Shown: piece after piece, positions 6,587 through 15,212 of the stretch
Layout of the letters: every line of letters starts with the position of its first letter
Numbering within the stretch: position 1 is the first letter of the stretch
Assembly (NCBI GenBank): GCA_947258635.1
Contig: CAMYJM010000004.1
Coordinates: 1-18,767, forward strand
From: an uncultured Acidimicrobiaceae bacterium
GTDB lineage: Bacteria > Actinomycetota > Acidimicrobiia > Spongiisociales > UBA5794
Length of the DNA stretch: 18,767 nt
Direction of reading: 5' to 3'
Translations under genes and position numbers: made by a program
The notes under the pieces: generated by a model
What the model was told of the DNA's origin: nothing
What the model saw: the letters and a program-made list of their open reading frames with translations, nothing else
Database searches by the model: none

Positions 6587-7196
6587 ACCCCAGTCCCCAT
6601 TCTCGGACGACCTCTACCGCGTCTGCCGTCAACAGGATCCCTCCCAGGTGGGTGCGTCTCTCTTCGATCATCTCGACGGTGGCTTCGGCGTACTGCTCGG
6701 ATGGGGTGGTTTCCCACGTGTCTCCCTCGAACCAGGCTGCTTCAGGCGGAAACCCCTGTGCCCTCAGGAACTCGGCGCGGAGTTCGATCTGTTCGGTGCA
6801 GGTGAACTCGAGATGATGAGCGAACTCGTGGATGAGTTCGCTGCGCAGAGTTGCCGGGGTACCCGGTACCCGCACTGCCAGTGTCGATGTGTCTGGTCGG
6901 TACTCGGCCCGGGTATCGAGTACCCAGGCCGCTTCGAGGGTGACCGGCGTGATGCAACCGAGTCGAGCCTGGTGTGCCGCGAGGAAATCATCCCAAGCAT
7001 CGTCGGCAAGGACCCGCAGATCGGCAGGGACGCTGTCGCCGTGACGCAATACAGGGCGCGCGTCTGTGCGGATGAACCACATCGCCCCGCCGAGTGCGGC
7101 GAGCAACGCTGTCAGTATGAGGGTTCGGCGCACACGCCCAGGATAATGAACCTCCACCGCAGGTTTGCCGGCTGAACCAGAATCAACCCGACACAC
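6582..7196 (-). CDS. Membrane-anchored putative zinc metallopeptidase (HEFAHH)
   Basis: I do not recognise a named family. The 204-residue frame has one hydrophobic segment near the N-terminus (TLILTALLAALGGAMWFI, about residues 25-42) and then an extracytoplasmic domain. That domain contains ELIHEFAHHLE, an HExxH zinc-binding/catalytic motif, and a later acidic stretch SEQYAEATVEMIEE that could supply the third ligand as in gluzincins. Cysteines flank the region and could form a disulfide. The start is uncertain: GTG at 7196 gives the full frame, while GTG at 7133 would begin MRRTLILT right before the membrane segment. It is on the strand opposite the inositol genes and shares its upstream region with operator site 3, so it may be either an unrelated resident or weakly co-regulated. 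Peptidase activity is inferred from the motif only. Confidence 0.7.
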   Translation of the reverse strand: MCRVDSGSAGKPAVEVHYPGRVRRTLILTALLAALGGAMWFIRTDARPVLRHGDSVPADLRVLADDAWDDFLAAHQARLGCITPVTLEAAWVLDTRAEYRPDTSTLAVRVPGTPATLRSELIHEFAHHLEFTCTEQIELRAEFLRAQGFPPEAAWFEGDTWETTPSEQYAEATVEMIEERRTHLGGILLTADAVEVVREWGLGS

Positions 7197-7220
7197 AACC
7201 GATACAACACTGATCCATAC

Positions 7221-7464
7221 AACGTGTGGAACGTTCCAACGACCGGCGGTATAGTCCGCCTTCGTCAGTTGAATCGGAGGGTCTGTTGGGCGGGTCGAAG
7301 CCAGATGTGTGGTTCGAGCGGGAGATCCTGCCCGACCTCGTTGAGTCCGTGGCCACCTACGACCCGTTCCTCGACTTGGCAGAGTTGCCGCCCGGCATCA
7401 CCCGATGTGAGACGATTGAAGACCTCCTCGGGCGGGCCGATGTGGTTTCGATTCACATTCCGCT
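7221..7464 (+). repeat. Partial duplicate of the hydroxyacid dehydrogenase promoter and gene (copy 1)
   Basis: This stretch aligns with 8638-8773 joined to 9215-9321, with about 13 differences including one single-base indel. It covers operator, -10, RBS, TTG start and two coding segments of the downstream dehydrogenase. The missing 441 bases are flanked in the intact copy by GTGGCCGCC repeats (8765-8773 and 9206-9214). The corresponding single copy here is GTGGCCACC at 7349-7357. Confidence 0.9.
7227..7255 (+). promoter_or_regulatory. Promoter with operator site 3 overlapping the -35
   Basis: TGGAACGTTCCA at 7227-7238 is followed by TATAGT at 7250-7255. The left half of the palindrome ends 17 bases before the -10, so operator and -35 coincide and repression would be by direct occlusion. 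The arrangement is base-for-base that of site 4, from which it was copied or which was copied from it. It would drive the chimeric ORF and the lactonase gene. Confidence 0.75.
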
Positions 7465-7747
7465 CATCGAGAAGGACCCTCGCGGCATCTCTCGCTGCAC
7501 CGGCGCCGACACCGTGGACCGGATGGGCCTCGCCCTGGCGACTGCCGCAGCTTTCGATCTCGACAGCAGCCTCATCACCTCCGGCCCCAGCGACTTCAGC
7601 GAGACCGGCCCGGCCCCGGTTCCGATCGACACCAGCCTCAACGCCCGGGCAACCGGAGAAGCCCTCGACTACGAATTGCCCGACCTCGACCACCTGCTCG
7701 CCATATTCCGCCACGAGGTTGACCACCGCGAGCTGGCCCCGCGGTGA
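7286..7747 (+). pseudogene. Chimeric remnant: hydroxyacid dehydrogenase fragments fused to an RmlD-like C-terminus
   Basis: The frame runs 153 residues from a TTG start with GGAGGG upstream. Residues 1 to about 60 match the dehydrogenase at 8702-9688 but lack its residues 23-169, removed by an exact in-frame 441-bp deletion, so the nucleotide-binding glycine loop and all catalytic residues (Arg, Glu, His) are gone. After base 7464 the sequence changes to one resembling the C-terminal part of dTDP-4-dehydrorhamnose reductase-like proteins: a GI..CTGADTVDR phrase, ALATAAAFDLDSSLI, a proline-containing link to PIDTSLNARATGEALDYELP, and a final helix. Neither half can be active alone. The frame is nevertheless open and its TGA overlaps the GTG of the lactonase gene, so it may persist as a translated leader. 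The RmlD assignment is by motif memory and moderate. Confidence 0.7.
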
Positions 7748-8622
7748 CGATGTCTTCCGACATCCGGCGCGTGCTTGCTGCCGAGGCTCAACTCGGGGAG
7801 TGCCCGGTATGGAGCTCGGAGGAGGAATTGCTCTACTGGGTCGACATCGACGGCTGCTCGGTTCACGCGTTCGATCCGGCGGCAGATACCGACAGGGTGT
7901 GGCCAGTAGCCGGTCGGCCCGGCGCTCTAGCCCTGACCGGAGATAGGTCACGCCTGTTGCTCGCAGTCGAAAACGAACTCGGCCGCCTGGACCTGGAGTC
8001 GGGTGATTTCACACCGTGGGTCACCCTCGAGGAGAGCCGGCCCGGCGTTCGGCTCAATGACGGCCGTTGCGATCCCGCCGGTCGCTTCTGGGTCGGCGGA
8101 ATGCATGTCCCAACCTCGGCCGGCCGCTTCGATGGCCTACTGCACCGCGTCGAGCCCGACGGCGCCTTCGCGACTGTCCGCACCGGGATTGGATGCGCCA
8201 ATGGGCTCGCCTTCTCTCCCGACGGAACCGTCATGTATTGGGCAGACTCCCTACACGAGACGGTGTGGGCCTACGACTACGACCTCGACACCGGCGAACA
8301 GCACAACGAGCGAGTCTTTCTCGACTTCCGCCCGCTACCGGGCTGGCCCGATGGCGCCGCCGTAGATGAAACCGGGTGCTACTGGATCGCGTGCGTTCGT
8401 GGCTCGGCAGTCGCCCGGATCACGCCCGCGGGCGATGTCGATCGACTGGTCGAGCTGCCGGTGAACCGCCCCACGATGCCGGCCTTCGGCGGGGCGGATC
8501 TGGCCACCCTTTTCGTAACCAGCATTGGGCGCCGTTCCCCCGACGAGCCTGGAGACCCCGGCAGCATCTATGCGTTCGAGCCCGGTGTGAGCGGCATCAC
8601 CGAGCCGCGGTTTGCCGGTTAG
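7744..8622 (+). CDS. SMP-30/gluconolactonase-family lactonase
   Basis: A 292-residue six-bladed beta-propeller of the SMP-30/gluconolactonase/LRE family, which opens sugar-acid lactones using a divalent metal. The expected ligands are present: Glu19 in LGECPVW, Asn105 in RLNDGRCD, Asn153 in CANGLAFSPDG and Asp203 in WPDGAAVDETG. It is cytosolic, with no signal peptide. The start is either GTG 7744, overlapping the preceding stop, or ATG 7750. Neither has a good Shine-Dalgarno, so translation probably depends on coupling to the chimeric ORF upstream. Together with the Gfo/Idh/MocA and SDR dehydrogenases of the locus it could hydrolyse a lactone formed by oxidation of a cyclic substrate. The actual lactone is unknown. 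It ends 79 bases before the next operon. Confidence 0.88.
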   Translation: MTMSSDIRRVLAAEAQLGECPVWSSEEELLYWVDIDGCSVHAFDPAADTDRVWPVAGRPGALALTGDRSRLLLAVENELGRLDLESGDFTPWVTLEESRPGVRLNDGRCDPAGRFWVGGMHVPTSAGRFDGLLHRVEPDGAFATVRTGIGCANGLAFSPDGTVMYWADSLHETVWAYDYDLDTGEQHNERVFLDFRPLPGWPDGAAVDETGCYWIACVRGSAVARITPAGDVDRLVELPVNRPTMPAFGGADLATLFVTSIGRRSPDEPGDPGSIYAFEPGVSGITEPRFAG

Positions 8623-8643
8623 GCCGTCAGGCTGAGAAACGTG

Positions 8644-8672
8644 TGGAACGTTCCAACCACCGGCGGTATAGT
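8644..8672 (+). promoter_or_regulatory. Promoter with operator site 4 overlapping the -35
   Basis: TGGAACGTTCCA at 8644-8655 and TATAGT at 8667-8672, with 17 bases between the left palindrome half and the -10. The upstream decamer GCTGAGAAAC (8631-8640) also precedes operator site 5, suggesting a shared promoter ancestry or an upstream contact. It is expected to drive the operon 8702-15112. Confidence 0.75.
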
Positions 8673-8701
8673 CCGCTTCATCAGTTGAGTCGGAGGGTCC
8701 G

Positions 8702-9688
<987 letters not shown>

Positions 9689-9693
9689 GAGAC

Positions 9694-10872
9694 ATGGTGA
9701 GCAAGACTATCGGTATTGGTCTAATTGGTTTCGGGTGGATGGGCCAGGCTCACAGTCGCGCCTATCGCAATATCCCCGTCTACTTCGCTGAGACCGGGCT
9801 CGAACCACGTCTCGTCGCAATCGCCGACACGGTCCAGGAACGGATCGAGCTTGCGACCAAGAACTTCGGGTTCGAAAGCGGCACCGCCGACTGGCGGGAG
9901 CTGCTCGGGCGCGACGATATCGACGTCATCGACGTCACAGCGCCCAACGCCATGCACGAAGAGATTGCGGTCGCCGCTGCGGCCGCCGGCAAGCACATCT
10001 TCTGCGAGAAGCCGGTCGGCATCGAACCCCGAGCCACTGCCGTAATCGAACAGGCGGCCCGCAAGGCGGGTGCGATCACCGGCTGTGGTTACAACTACCG
10101 ATGGGCCCCGATGGTGCAATACACCAAGCAGCTGATCGATGAAGGGCGCTTCGGTGAGCTCACCCACTACCGGGGGCGTTTCTTCTCGATGTATGGCCGG
10201 GATCGGCTCGGCCTGCTGTCGTGGCGGTTCAAGCAGGACGAAGCGGGCTACGGCGTGCTGTCGGACATCATGTCGCATGCGATCGACATGGCACAGTACC
10301 TGTGCGGGCCGATCGTGAAGGTCGTCTCGGTGAAGGAGATATTCGTCAAGGAGCGGCCGCTGCCGACCCCCGGTGCGGGCACCCACTACGACCGTGGCAA
10401 GCCGGGCGACCCCACCGGGCCGGTGACAAATGAGGACTACGTCGGCGCCCTCGTTGAGTTTGCCAGCGGGGTCCGGGGCACGCTCGAGGTCGATCGATCC
10501 ATCTTCGGCCCGCAGAGTTCGATGGCCTTTGAGCTCAACGGATCCAAGGGTGCGGCCGGCTGGGATCACGAGAAGCTGAATCAGCTTCAGCTTTACCTGC
10601 CCGAAGAGCAGCCGACCGACGGCTTCATAGAGGTTCTCTCGGGTGACGCCTACTCCCACCACGGCAACTTCGTCCCTGGTGGTGGTAACTCCATCGGGTA
10701 CGAAGACCTCAAGACCATCGAGGCCCTCGAATACCTCAAGGCGGTCGCCGAGGATCGGCCCAACGAGCCGAGCTTTGCGGATGCCCTGGCCAATGCCTCG
10801 GTGGCCGCCGCGATGGTCCGATCATGGGAATCCGAGAAGTGGGAGCAAGTTGTCAGTCTCCGAATCGACTGA
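9694..10872 (+). CDS. Gfo/Idh/MocA-family dehydrogenase, levoglucosan-dehydrogenase-like
   Basis: A 392-residue NAD(P)-dependent sugar/cyclitol dehydrogenase, distinct from IolG at 1566. The Rossmann loop is GFGWMG (12-17), the catalytic Lys106 lies in FCEKPVG, and Asp191 and His195 in LSDIMSHAIDMAQYL complete the usual triad. The middle part (GYNYRWAP, LSWRFKQDEAGYG, the ERPLPTPGAGTHYDRG loop and TNEDYVGALVEFASG) resembles levoglucosan dehydrogenase and related enzymes that oxidise a ring hydroxyl of anhydrosugars or cyclitols. This is from memory of the family. The ATG follows the previous stop by five bases, with GGAG in the gap overlapping the stop. The operon context with aldolase and IolD indicates entry of a second substrate or stereoisomer. 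Confidence 0.85.
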   Translation: MVSKTIGIGLIGFGWMGQAHSRAYRNIPVYFAETGLEPRLVAIADTVQERIELATKNFGFESGTADWRELLGRDDIDVIDVTAPNAMHEEIAVAAAAAGKHIFCEKPVGIEPRATAVIEQAARKAGAITGCGYNYRWAPMVQYTKQLIDEGRFGELTHYRGRFFSMYGRDRLGLLSWRFKQDEAGYGVLSDIMSHAIDMAQYLCGPIVKVVSVKEIFVKERPLPTPGAGTHYDRGKPGDPTGPVTNEDYVGALVEFASGVRGTLEVDRSIFGPQSSMAFELNGSKGAAGWDHEKLNQLQLYLPEEQPTDGFIEVLSGDAYSHHGNFVPGGGNSIGYEDLKTIEALEYLKAVAEDRPNEPSFADALANASVAAAMVRSWESEKWEQVVSLRID

Positions 10873-10890
10873 CCCGGGAGGAGTAACGCG

Positions 10891-11655
10891 ATGATGCTCG
10901 AGAACTCAACAAAGCAGAAGCTGCGCGAAGGGCACGCTGTATACGGAACCTTCTTCCGCTACGCCGCCCCCTCCCTCGCTGAATTCGTGGCAATGCAGGG
11001 CTGGGACTTCCTCCTCTTCGATGCCGAACACGGCACGCTCGAACCTCGCGATATGGCGGATCTCGCCCGCGCCTGCGAACTCCACGAGGTGACACCGCTC
11101 GCCCGGGTGACGACCAACAGTGCGCCGGTCATACTGCGGTTCCTCGATGCCGGCGCCCACGGGGTACAGGTGCCCTGGGTCAACACCGCCGCTGCGGCCG
11201 AGCAGGTGGTCGTATCCTCCAAGTACCAGCCGCGCGGCTCGCGGGGCCTCGCCGGCAGTCGCCAGGGCGGGTGGGGCAACACCGAATCGTTGGCCGACTT
11301 CACCGCTCGCGCCAACCGGGAGACCCTCGTCGTCATCCACATCGAGACCGCCGAAGCCGCCGCCGCCGTCGAGGAGTACACCAGCATCGACGGCATCGAC
11401 GTGTTGTTCATCGGCCCCACGGACTTGTCGCACTCACTCGGGCACCCCGCCAATCCCGGCCACCCAGATGTCCAGGAAGTGATGAAGCGCGTCGCCGAGG
11501 TGGTGGTGGCGTCCGACAAGACACTCGGCATCTTTGCCGGGAGCCGGGCCGCGGCCACCGATTGGTACGACAGGGGTGCCCGTTATTTCGCGACGGGACT
11601 TGAAGGACTCATCAAGCAAGGATCACAGGCATATCTACGCCCGGCACGGGACTGA
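10891..11655 (+). CDS. HpcH/HpaI-family class II aldolase
   Basis: A 254-residue metal-dependent aldolase that cleaves 2-keto-3-deoxy-type acids to pyruvate plus an aldehyde. Motifs in order are DAEHG (44-48, with His47), Arg72 in ARVTT, VQVPWVNTAAAA, the metal ligand Glu152 in HIETAEA and Asp178 in IGPTDLSHSLG. Related enzymes include 2-keto-3-deoxy-L-rhamnonate aldolase and 4-hydroxy-2-oxoheptanedioate aldolase; the closest substrate cannot be chosen from sequence alone. GGGAGGAG (10876-10883) seven bases upstream supports ATG 10891. It sits between the Gfo/Idh/MocA dehydrogenase and IolD in one operon with short spacers. The classical Iol pathway uses the LacD/IolJ aldolase instead, so this enzyme points to an additional cleavage route. 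Confidence 0.88.
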   Translation: MMLENSTKQKLREGHAVYGTFFRYAAPSLAEFVAMQGWDFLLFDAEHGTLEPRDMADLARACELHEVTPLARVTTNSAPVILRFLDAGAHGVQVPWVNTAAAAEQVVVSSKYQPRGSRGLAGSRQGGWGNTESLADFTARANRETLVVIHIETAEAAAAVEEYTSIDGIDVLFIGPTDLSHSLGHPANPGHPDVQEVMKRVAEVVVASDKTLGIFAGSRAAATDWYDRGARYFATGLEGLIKQGSQAYLRPARD

Positions 11656-11673
11656 CACGCAAAGGGAGACATC

Positions 11674-13518
11674 ATGGAGACAATCCGACTGACAACAGCC
11701 CAGGCCATCGTCAAGTGGCTGCTGGCGCAGCGCACGATGGTCGATGGTGAGGAAGTCGGCGTATTCGCCGGAGCTTTCGGGATCTTCGGCCACGGCAACG
11801 TCACCTGTCTGGCCGAGGCCCTGCAACCTGTCCAGGACGAACTTCCGACCTGGCGCGGCCACAACGAGCAGTCGATGGCGCTGGCGGCTGTTGCCTACGG
11901 GAAGGCGATGCGCGGGCGCCGCATCATGATCGCCACCTCTTCGATCGGTCCCGGCAGCACGAACATGGTCACCGCGGCCGCGGTCGCCCATGCCAATCGG
12001 ATTCCGGTGCTCCTCTTCTCGGGGGACACCTTCCAGCACCGAATTGTCGATCCGGTGCTGCAGCAGGTGGAGAACTTCGGGGACCCGACGATGACGGTCA
12101 CCGACACTTTCAAACCGGTAAGCCGATATTGGGACCGCATCACCCGTCCCGAGCAGATACTTCAGTCTCTCCCCCAAGCCCTCGCAGTCATGCTCGACCC
12201 GGCGACTCGCGGCCCCGCCTTCTTCGCCCTCCCGCAGGACATTCAGGCGGAGGCCTACGACTACCCGGCGAGATTCTTCGAGCCTCGGGTCCACTACGTC
12301 CGTCGGCCCGGACCCGACGATCGGGATATCGCGGCGGCGGCCGCGCTCCTCGAGAATGCCACGAAGCCGATGATCATTGCCGGTGGCGGTGTCCACTACT
12401 CAGGTGCGGTTGCCGAGCTAACCGATCTTGCCGAGCGGCGCGGCATTCCGGTCGTTGAGACCGTGGCCGGCAAGGCCACACTGGTGCACAACCATCCCAA
12501 CTATGCGGGACCGCTCGGTGTCACCGGATCCGCGGCTGCCAACAGAGTGGCCGAGGATGCCGACGTGGTCCTGGCGATCGGAACCCGCTTGCAGGATTTC
12601 ACGACGGGATCCTGGTCGGTGTTCCGAAACCCCGATGTGCGGTTCGTGGCCATCAACACTGCGGGTTGGGACGCCCACAAACAGATGGCCCAACCGGTCG
12701 TGGCCGACGCCAAAGTCGCTATCGCTGCCCTCGATGTGGCGATCGGCGACTACGAGGCACCCGCCGAGTGGCTGGCCTTCGCCCAGGGCCGGATCGCGGA
12801 GTGGCACGGCTATCTCGATTCATGGAAGACGATGGAACAGGACGGCGACGCTGCCTACGCCCAGGTCATCCAGGTCGTCAACGAGATCTGTGACGACGAC
12901 GACTACTGCCTATCGGCGGCCGGCGGCCTGCCCGGAGAGCTGACGATGGGGTGGCGCTCCAAGTCGGTCGGCTCGTTCGACTCCGAGTACGGGTTCTCGA
13001 CAATGGGCTACGAGATTGCCGGGGCCTGGGGAGCGAAGATGGCGCGCGGCGCGGGCGACGTGATCGCCTGGGTGGGCGACGGGTCATATCTCATGATGAA
13101 CTCCGACATCTACTCGACGGTGATGACCGGCAAGAAGGTCATCTTCATGGTGCTCGACAACGGCGGCTTCGCGGTGATCAATCGGCTTCAGGTGAACACC
13201 GGCGGCGCCGAGTTCAACAACCTCCTGCATACGGCCCGCCATGAGCGGTACTTCCGCGTCGACTTCGTCAAGCACATCGAGGCGATGGGAGCGGTGGCCG
13301 AGAAAGTCGAACGACTGGAAGATCTCGCCGGGGCGTGGGAGCGGGCCAAAGCGTCTGATCGCAGCTATGCGATCGTCATGGACATCGATCAATACACCTG
13401 GACCGAGGGTGGCGCCTGGTGGGAGGTTGGGATCCCCGAGGTGAGCGATCGCGAGCAGGTGCGGGTTGCCCGGGCCGGTCTGGATGCGGAGAAGAAGAAC
13501 CAACGGGCCGGCGTGTAG
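11674..13518 (+). CDS. iolD: 3D-(3,5/4)-trihydroxycyclohexane-1,2-dione hydrolase
   Basis: Opens the carbocyclic ring produced by IolE to give 5-deoxy-glucuronate, the defining step of inositol catabolism; a thiamine-diphosphate enzyme. At 614 residues it has the family length. It begins with IRLTTAQAIVKWL and GVFAGAFGIFGHGN, typical of IolD. The ThDP-activating Glu65 lies in RGHNEQSMA. GDTFQHRIVDPVLQQVE and FKPVSRYWDRITRPEQ are IolD-specific phrases. The cofactor-binding motif runs from GDG (468-470) to Asn496. The start has GGGAG a few bases upstream. It is placed between an HpcH-type aldolase and an SDR gene rather than beside iolG-iolE, so the core pathway is split over three regulated units. 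Very confident. Confidence 0.95.
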   Translation: METIRLTTAQAIVKWLLAQRTMVDGEEVGVFAGAFGIFGHGNVTCLAEALQPVQDELPTWRGHNEQSMALAAVAYGKAMRGRRIMIATSSIGPGSTNMVTAAAVAHANRIPVLLFSGDTFQHRIVDPVLQQVENFGDPTMTVTDTFKPVSRYWDRITRPEQILQSLPQALAVMLDPATRGPAFFALPQDIQAEAYDYPARFFEPRVHYVRRPGPDDRDIAAAAALLENATKPMIIAGGGVHYSGAVAELTDLAERRGIPVVETVAGKATLVHNHPNYAGPLGVTGSAAANRVAEDADVVLAIGTRLQDFTTGSWSVFRNPDVRFVAINTAGWDAHKQMAQPVVADAKVAIAALDVAIGDYEAPAEWLAFAQGRIAEWHGYLDSWKTMEQDGDAAYAQVIQVVNEICDDDDYCLSAAGGLPGELTMGWRSKSVGSFDSEYGFSTMGYEIAGAWGAKMARGAGDVIAWVGDGSYLMMNSDIYSTVMTGKKVIFMVLDNGGFAVINRLQVNTGGAEFNNLLHTARHERYFRVDFVKHIEAMGAVAEKVERLEDLAGAWERAKASDRSYAIVMDIDQYTWTEGGAWWEVGIPEVSDREQVRVARAGLDAEKKNQRAGV

Positions 13519-13520
13519 CC

Positions 13521-14318
13521 ATGGGTGAACTCGACGGGAAGGTCGCGCTCCTAACCGGTGCCGGGTCGCTCATTGGTGCCGCGATCGGCCGCAAGCTGGT
13601 CGAGGCGGGGGCGAAGGTCGTGATGGGAGGCCGCAACGAACAGCACGGCGCAGAGGCTTTGGCGCCGCTGGGCGATTCGGCCGTCTTTGTTCGGGCCGAC
13701 GTGACCAGCGACGAAGACCTCGATGCCATGGTCGATGCCGCGATCAAACATTTTGGCGGCATCGACTACGTCGTCTCGGCGGCCGCCGTCTTCGACTGCG
13801 GGATGCTGGAAACAACGCGAGAGAACTGGCGGCGATCTTTCGACATCAACGTCATCGGAAACGCCATGTTGATCGAGAAGGCCGTCCCCCATGTGCGTAA
13901 GCGTGGCAGCGGGGCGGTGGTGATCATCGGCTCGATATCAGGCAAACACTCGCAGCCAAACCGGATCGTCTATCCAACGACAAAGGCGGCGTTGCTCGGT
14001 CTGACCCGGAACATGGCCCACGCATTGGCTCCGGATGGCATCCGAGTCAATCACATTGCGCTGGGGTGGACGTGGAGTCGCAACATCGAGCGGCGCCGTG
14101 GCACCAGGGAAGCTGCAGATGCCTTTGCCGCCGAGTTCCAGCTGATGGGTCGCATGGTCGATCCGTCCGAGGCGGGTGACGCGGTTGTCTTCCTGTGCTC
14201 GGATCGAGCATCAGCCATCACGGGTGCCGATCTGGCGGTCGACTGCGGCTACGACTCAGTTGGCCCGGAGGCCATGGGCCAGGCGTTCGAGAAGCATCCG
14301 TACCCGGAAGGCGCATAG
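13521..14318 (+). CDS. Short-chain dehydrogenase/reductase, atypical
   Basis: A 265-residue classical-size SDR. The nucleotide loop is TGAGSLIG rather than the usual TGxxxGIG, and the usual NNAG/NAAG motif is replaced by SAAA in DYVVSAAAVF. The catalytic Ser in IIGSISG, Tyr in VYPTTKAA thirteen residues later and Lys four after that are all present, so it is probably active. ATG 13521 lies two bases after the iolD stop; an in-frame start further upstream would overlap iolD by about 100 bases and is rejected. It probably oxidises or reduces a hydroxyl/keto group of a cyclitol or sugar acid with NAD(P). Specific substrate unknown. Confidence 0.83.
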   Translation: MGELDGKVALLTGAGSLIGAAIGRKLVEAGAKVVMGGRNEQHGAEALAPLGDSAVFVRADVTSDEDLDAMVDAAIKHFGGIDYVVSAAAVFDCGMLETTRENWRRSFDINVIGNAMLIEKAVPHVRKRGSGAVVIIGSISGKHSQPNRIVYPTTKAALLGLTRNMAHALAPDGIRVNHIALGWTWSRNIERRRGTREAADAFAAEFQLMGRMVDPSEAGDAVVFLCSDRASAITGADLAVDCGYDSVGPEAMGQAFEKHPYPEGA

Positions 14319-14326
14319 GAGACGTG

Positions 14327-15112
14327 ATGGGCGAACCGATGTTCGACTTGGCCGTGTGTAGCGAGATGGTCTTTCTCGACCTCCCAATCGAAGAGAGAAT
14401 CCGCCGTCTCGACGAGTTGGGGTTCAAAGTCGAGATCTGGGACTGGACGGTCAAGGACATCGCCGCACTCAAAGAGACGGGGGCGAAGTTCTCGTCTATG
14501 ACCGGCTACATCCGGGGCACGTTGGCAGACGATATCGGGGGCGACGCGCTCCTGCAGACGGCCGAGCAATCCATCCCCGTCGCCCAGCAGCTGGAGTGTC
14601 CCCGGCTCAACCTGCACGGCACGGGGCTCGGTGAGGGTGGCATCCCCGTTCAGCCGACCGAGGTGGTAACCGGAGCCATGTGGCTCAAGGCCCAGGACAC
14701 GTTGGGGCGCATTGCGGAGCTGGGCGAGCGAGAGGGGGTGACGTTCTGTCTGGAGAACCTCAACCTCGCCGTCGATCATCCGGGTGTTCCTTTTGCCAGA
14801 GCCGAGGACACCATCGCCCTTGTGTTGGCGGTGGACTCACCAGCGCTCCGACTCAACCTCGATCTCTATCACGCCCAGATCGGCGAGGGAAACCTGATCG
14901 AGTTGGTGCGGAGTTGTGTCGACCTGATCGGCGAGGTGCAGGTGGCGGATGTCCCCGGCCGTTGCGAGCCGGGAACCGGTGAGATCAACTACCCGGCCGT
15001 CGCCGCCGCTCTGTACGAGACCGGATACCGCGGCACAGTCGCCATGGAAGCTTGGGCCTCCGGCGACACCCTGGTCGCCCTCGACCGATTCCGCACCGCG
15101 TTCAGCCGCTAG
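14327..15112 (+). CDS. Hydroxypyruvate isomerase-like TIM-barrel protein
   Basis: A 261-residue xylose-isomerase-like barrel. The C-terminal half, with NLDLYHAQIGEGNLIE, GEVQVADVPGRCEPGTGE and INYPAVAAALYETGY, closely follows hydroxypyruvate isomerase/2-oxo-tetronate isomerase (Hyi, OtnI). Catalytic glutamates are expected in FCLENLN and VAMEAWA. These enzymes interconvert 2-oxo acids and aldehyde or keto forms of C3-C4 sugar acids. ATG 14327 is taken, with GGAG shortly upstream; GTG 14324 or ATG 14339 are alternatives. It is the last gene of the 8702-15112 operon. In an inositol cluster one might expect the inosose isomerase IolI, but the Hyi-type signature argues for a short-chain oxo-acid substrate, consistent with the hydroxyacid dehydrogenase at the operon head. 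No clear terminator follows. Confidence 0.83.
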   Translation: MGEPMFDLAVCSEMVFLDLPIEERIRRLDELGFKVEIWDWTVKDIAALKETGAKFSSMTGYIRGTLADDIGGDALLQTAEQSIPVAQQLECPRLNLHGTGLGEGGIPVQPTEVVTGAMWLKAQDTLGRIAELGEREGVTFCLENLNLAVDHPGVPFARAEDTIALVLAVDSPALRLNLDLYHAQIGEGNLIELVRSCVDLIGEVQVADVPGRCEPGTGEINYPAVAAALYETGYRGTVAMEAWASGDTLVALDRFRTAFSR

Positions 15113-15146
15113 CGGGCCTCCCAAGTTGCGTGGCGCTGAGAAACTG

Positions 15147-15176
15147 TTGGAACGTTCCAACTCCGGTCCATATACT
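15147..15176 (+). promoter_or_regulatory. Promoter with operator site 5 overlapping the -35
   Basis: TTGGAACGTTCCAA (15147-15160), a 14-bp perfect palindrome, is followed by TATACT (15171-15176), a near-perfect -10. The left half again ends 17 bases before the -10 as at sites 3 and 4, and the -35-like TTGGAA is part of the operator. GCTGAGAAAC (15135-15144) stands upstream as at site 4. It should drive 15213-18767. Confidence 0.8.
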
Positions 15177-15212
15177 GGCCCGTGGAGTCGGCATGCCACG
15201 ACGGGAGACGCA

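Noticed and set aside
6561..7175. Plus-strand ORF of 204 codons
   Set aside because: The opposite strand encodes a membrane segment and HEFAHH motif, which this frame lacks; the minus-strand reading is preferred.
8623..8643. Search for a terminator after the lactonase gene
   Set aside because: No stem with a T-tract is visible; read-through into the next operon is possible.
9721..10662. Minus-strand ORF of 313 codons
   Set aside because: Antisense to the well-supported Gfo/Idh/MocA dehydrogenase and without recognisable motifs.
11635..12396. Minus-strand ORF of 253 codons
   Set aside because: Fully antisense to iolD and the aldolase end, with no domain features.
13419..13520. Upstream extension of the atypical SDR reading frame
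   Set aside because: It overlaps the end of iolD and adds residues before the expected SDR N-terminus.
14327..15112. Assignment as inosose isomerase IolI
   Set aside because: The DLYHAQ and ADVPGRxEPGTGEINY motifs match hydroxypyruvate isomerase-type proteins better.
14949..15212. Upstream extension of the SDR reading frame
   Set aside because: It would translate through the operator and -10 and overlap the previous gene; the N-terminal Rossmann motif starts just after ATG 15213.
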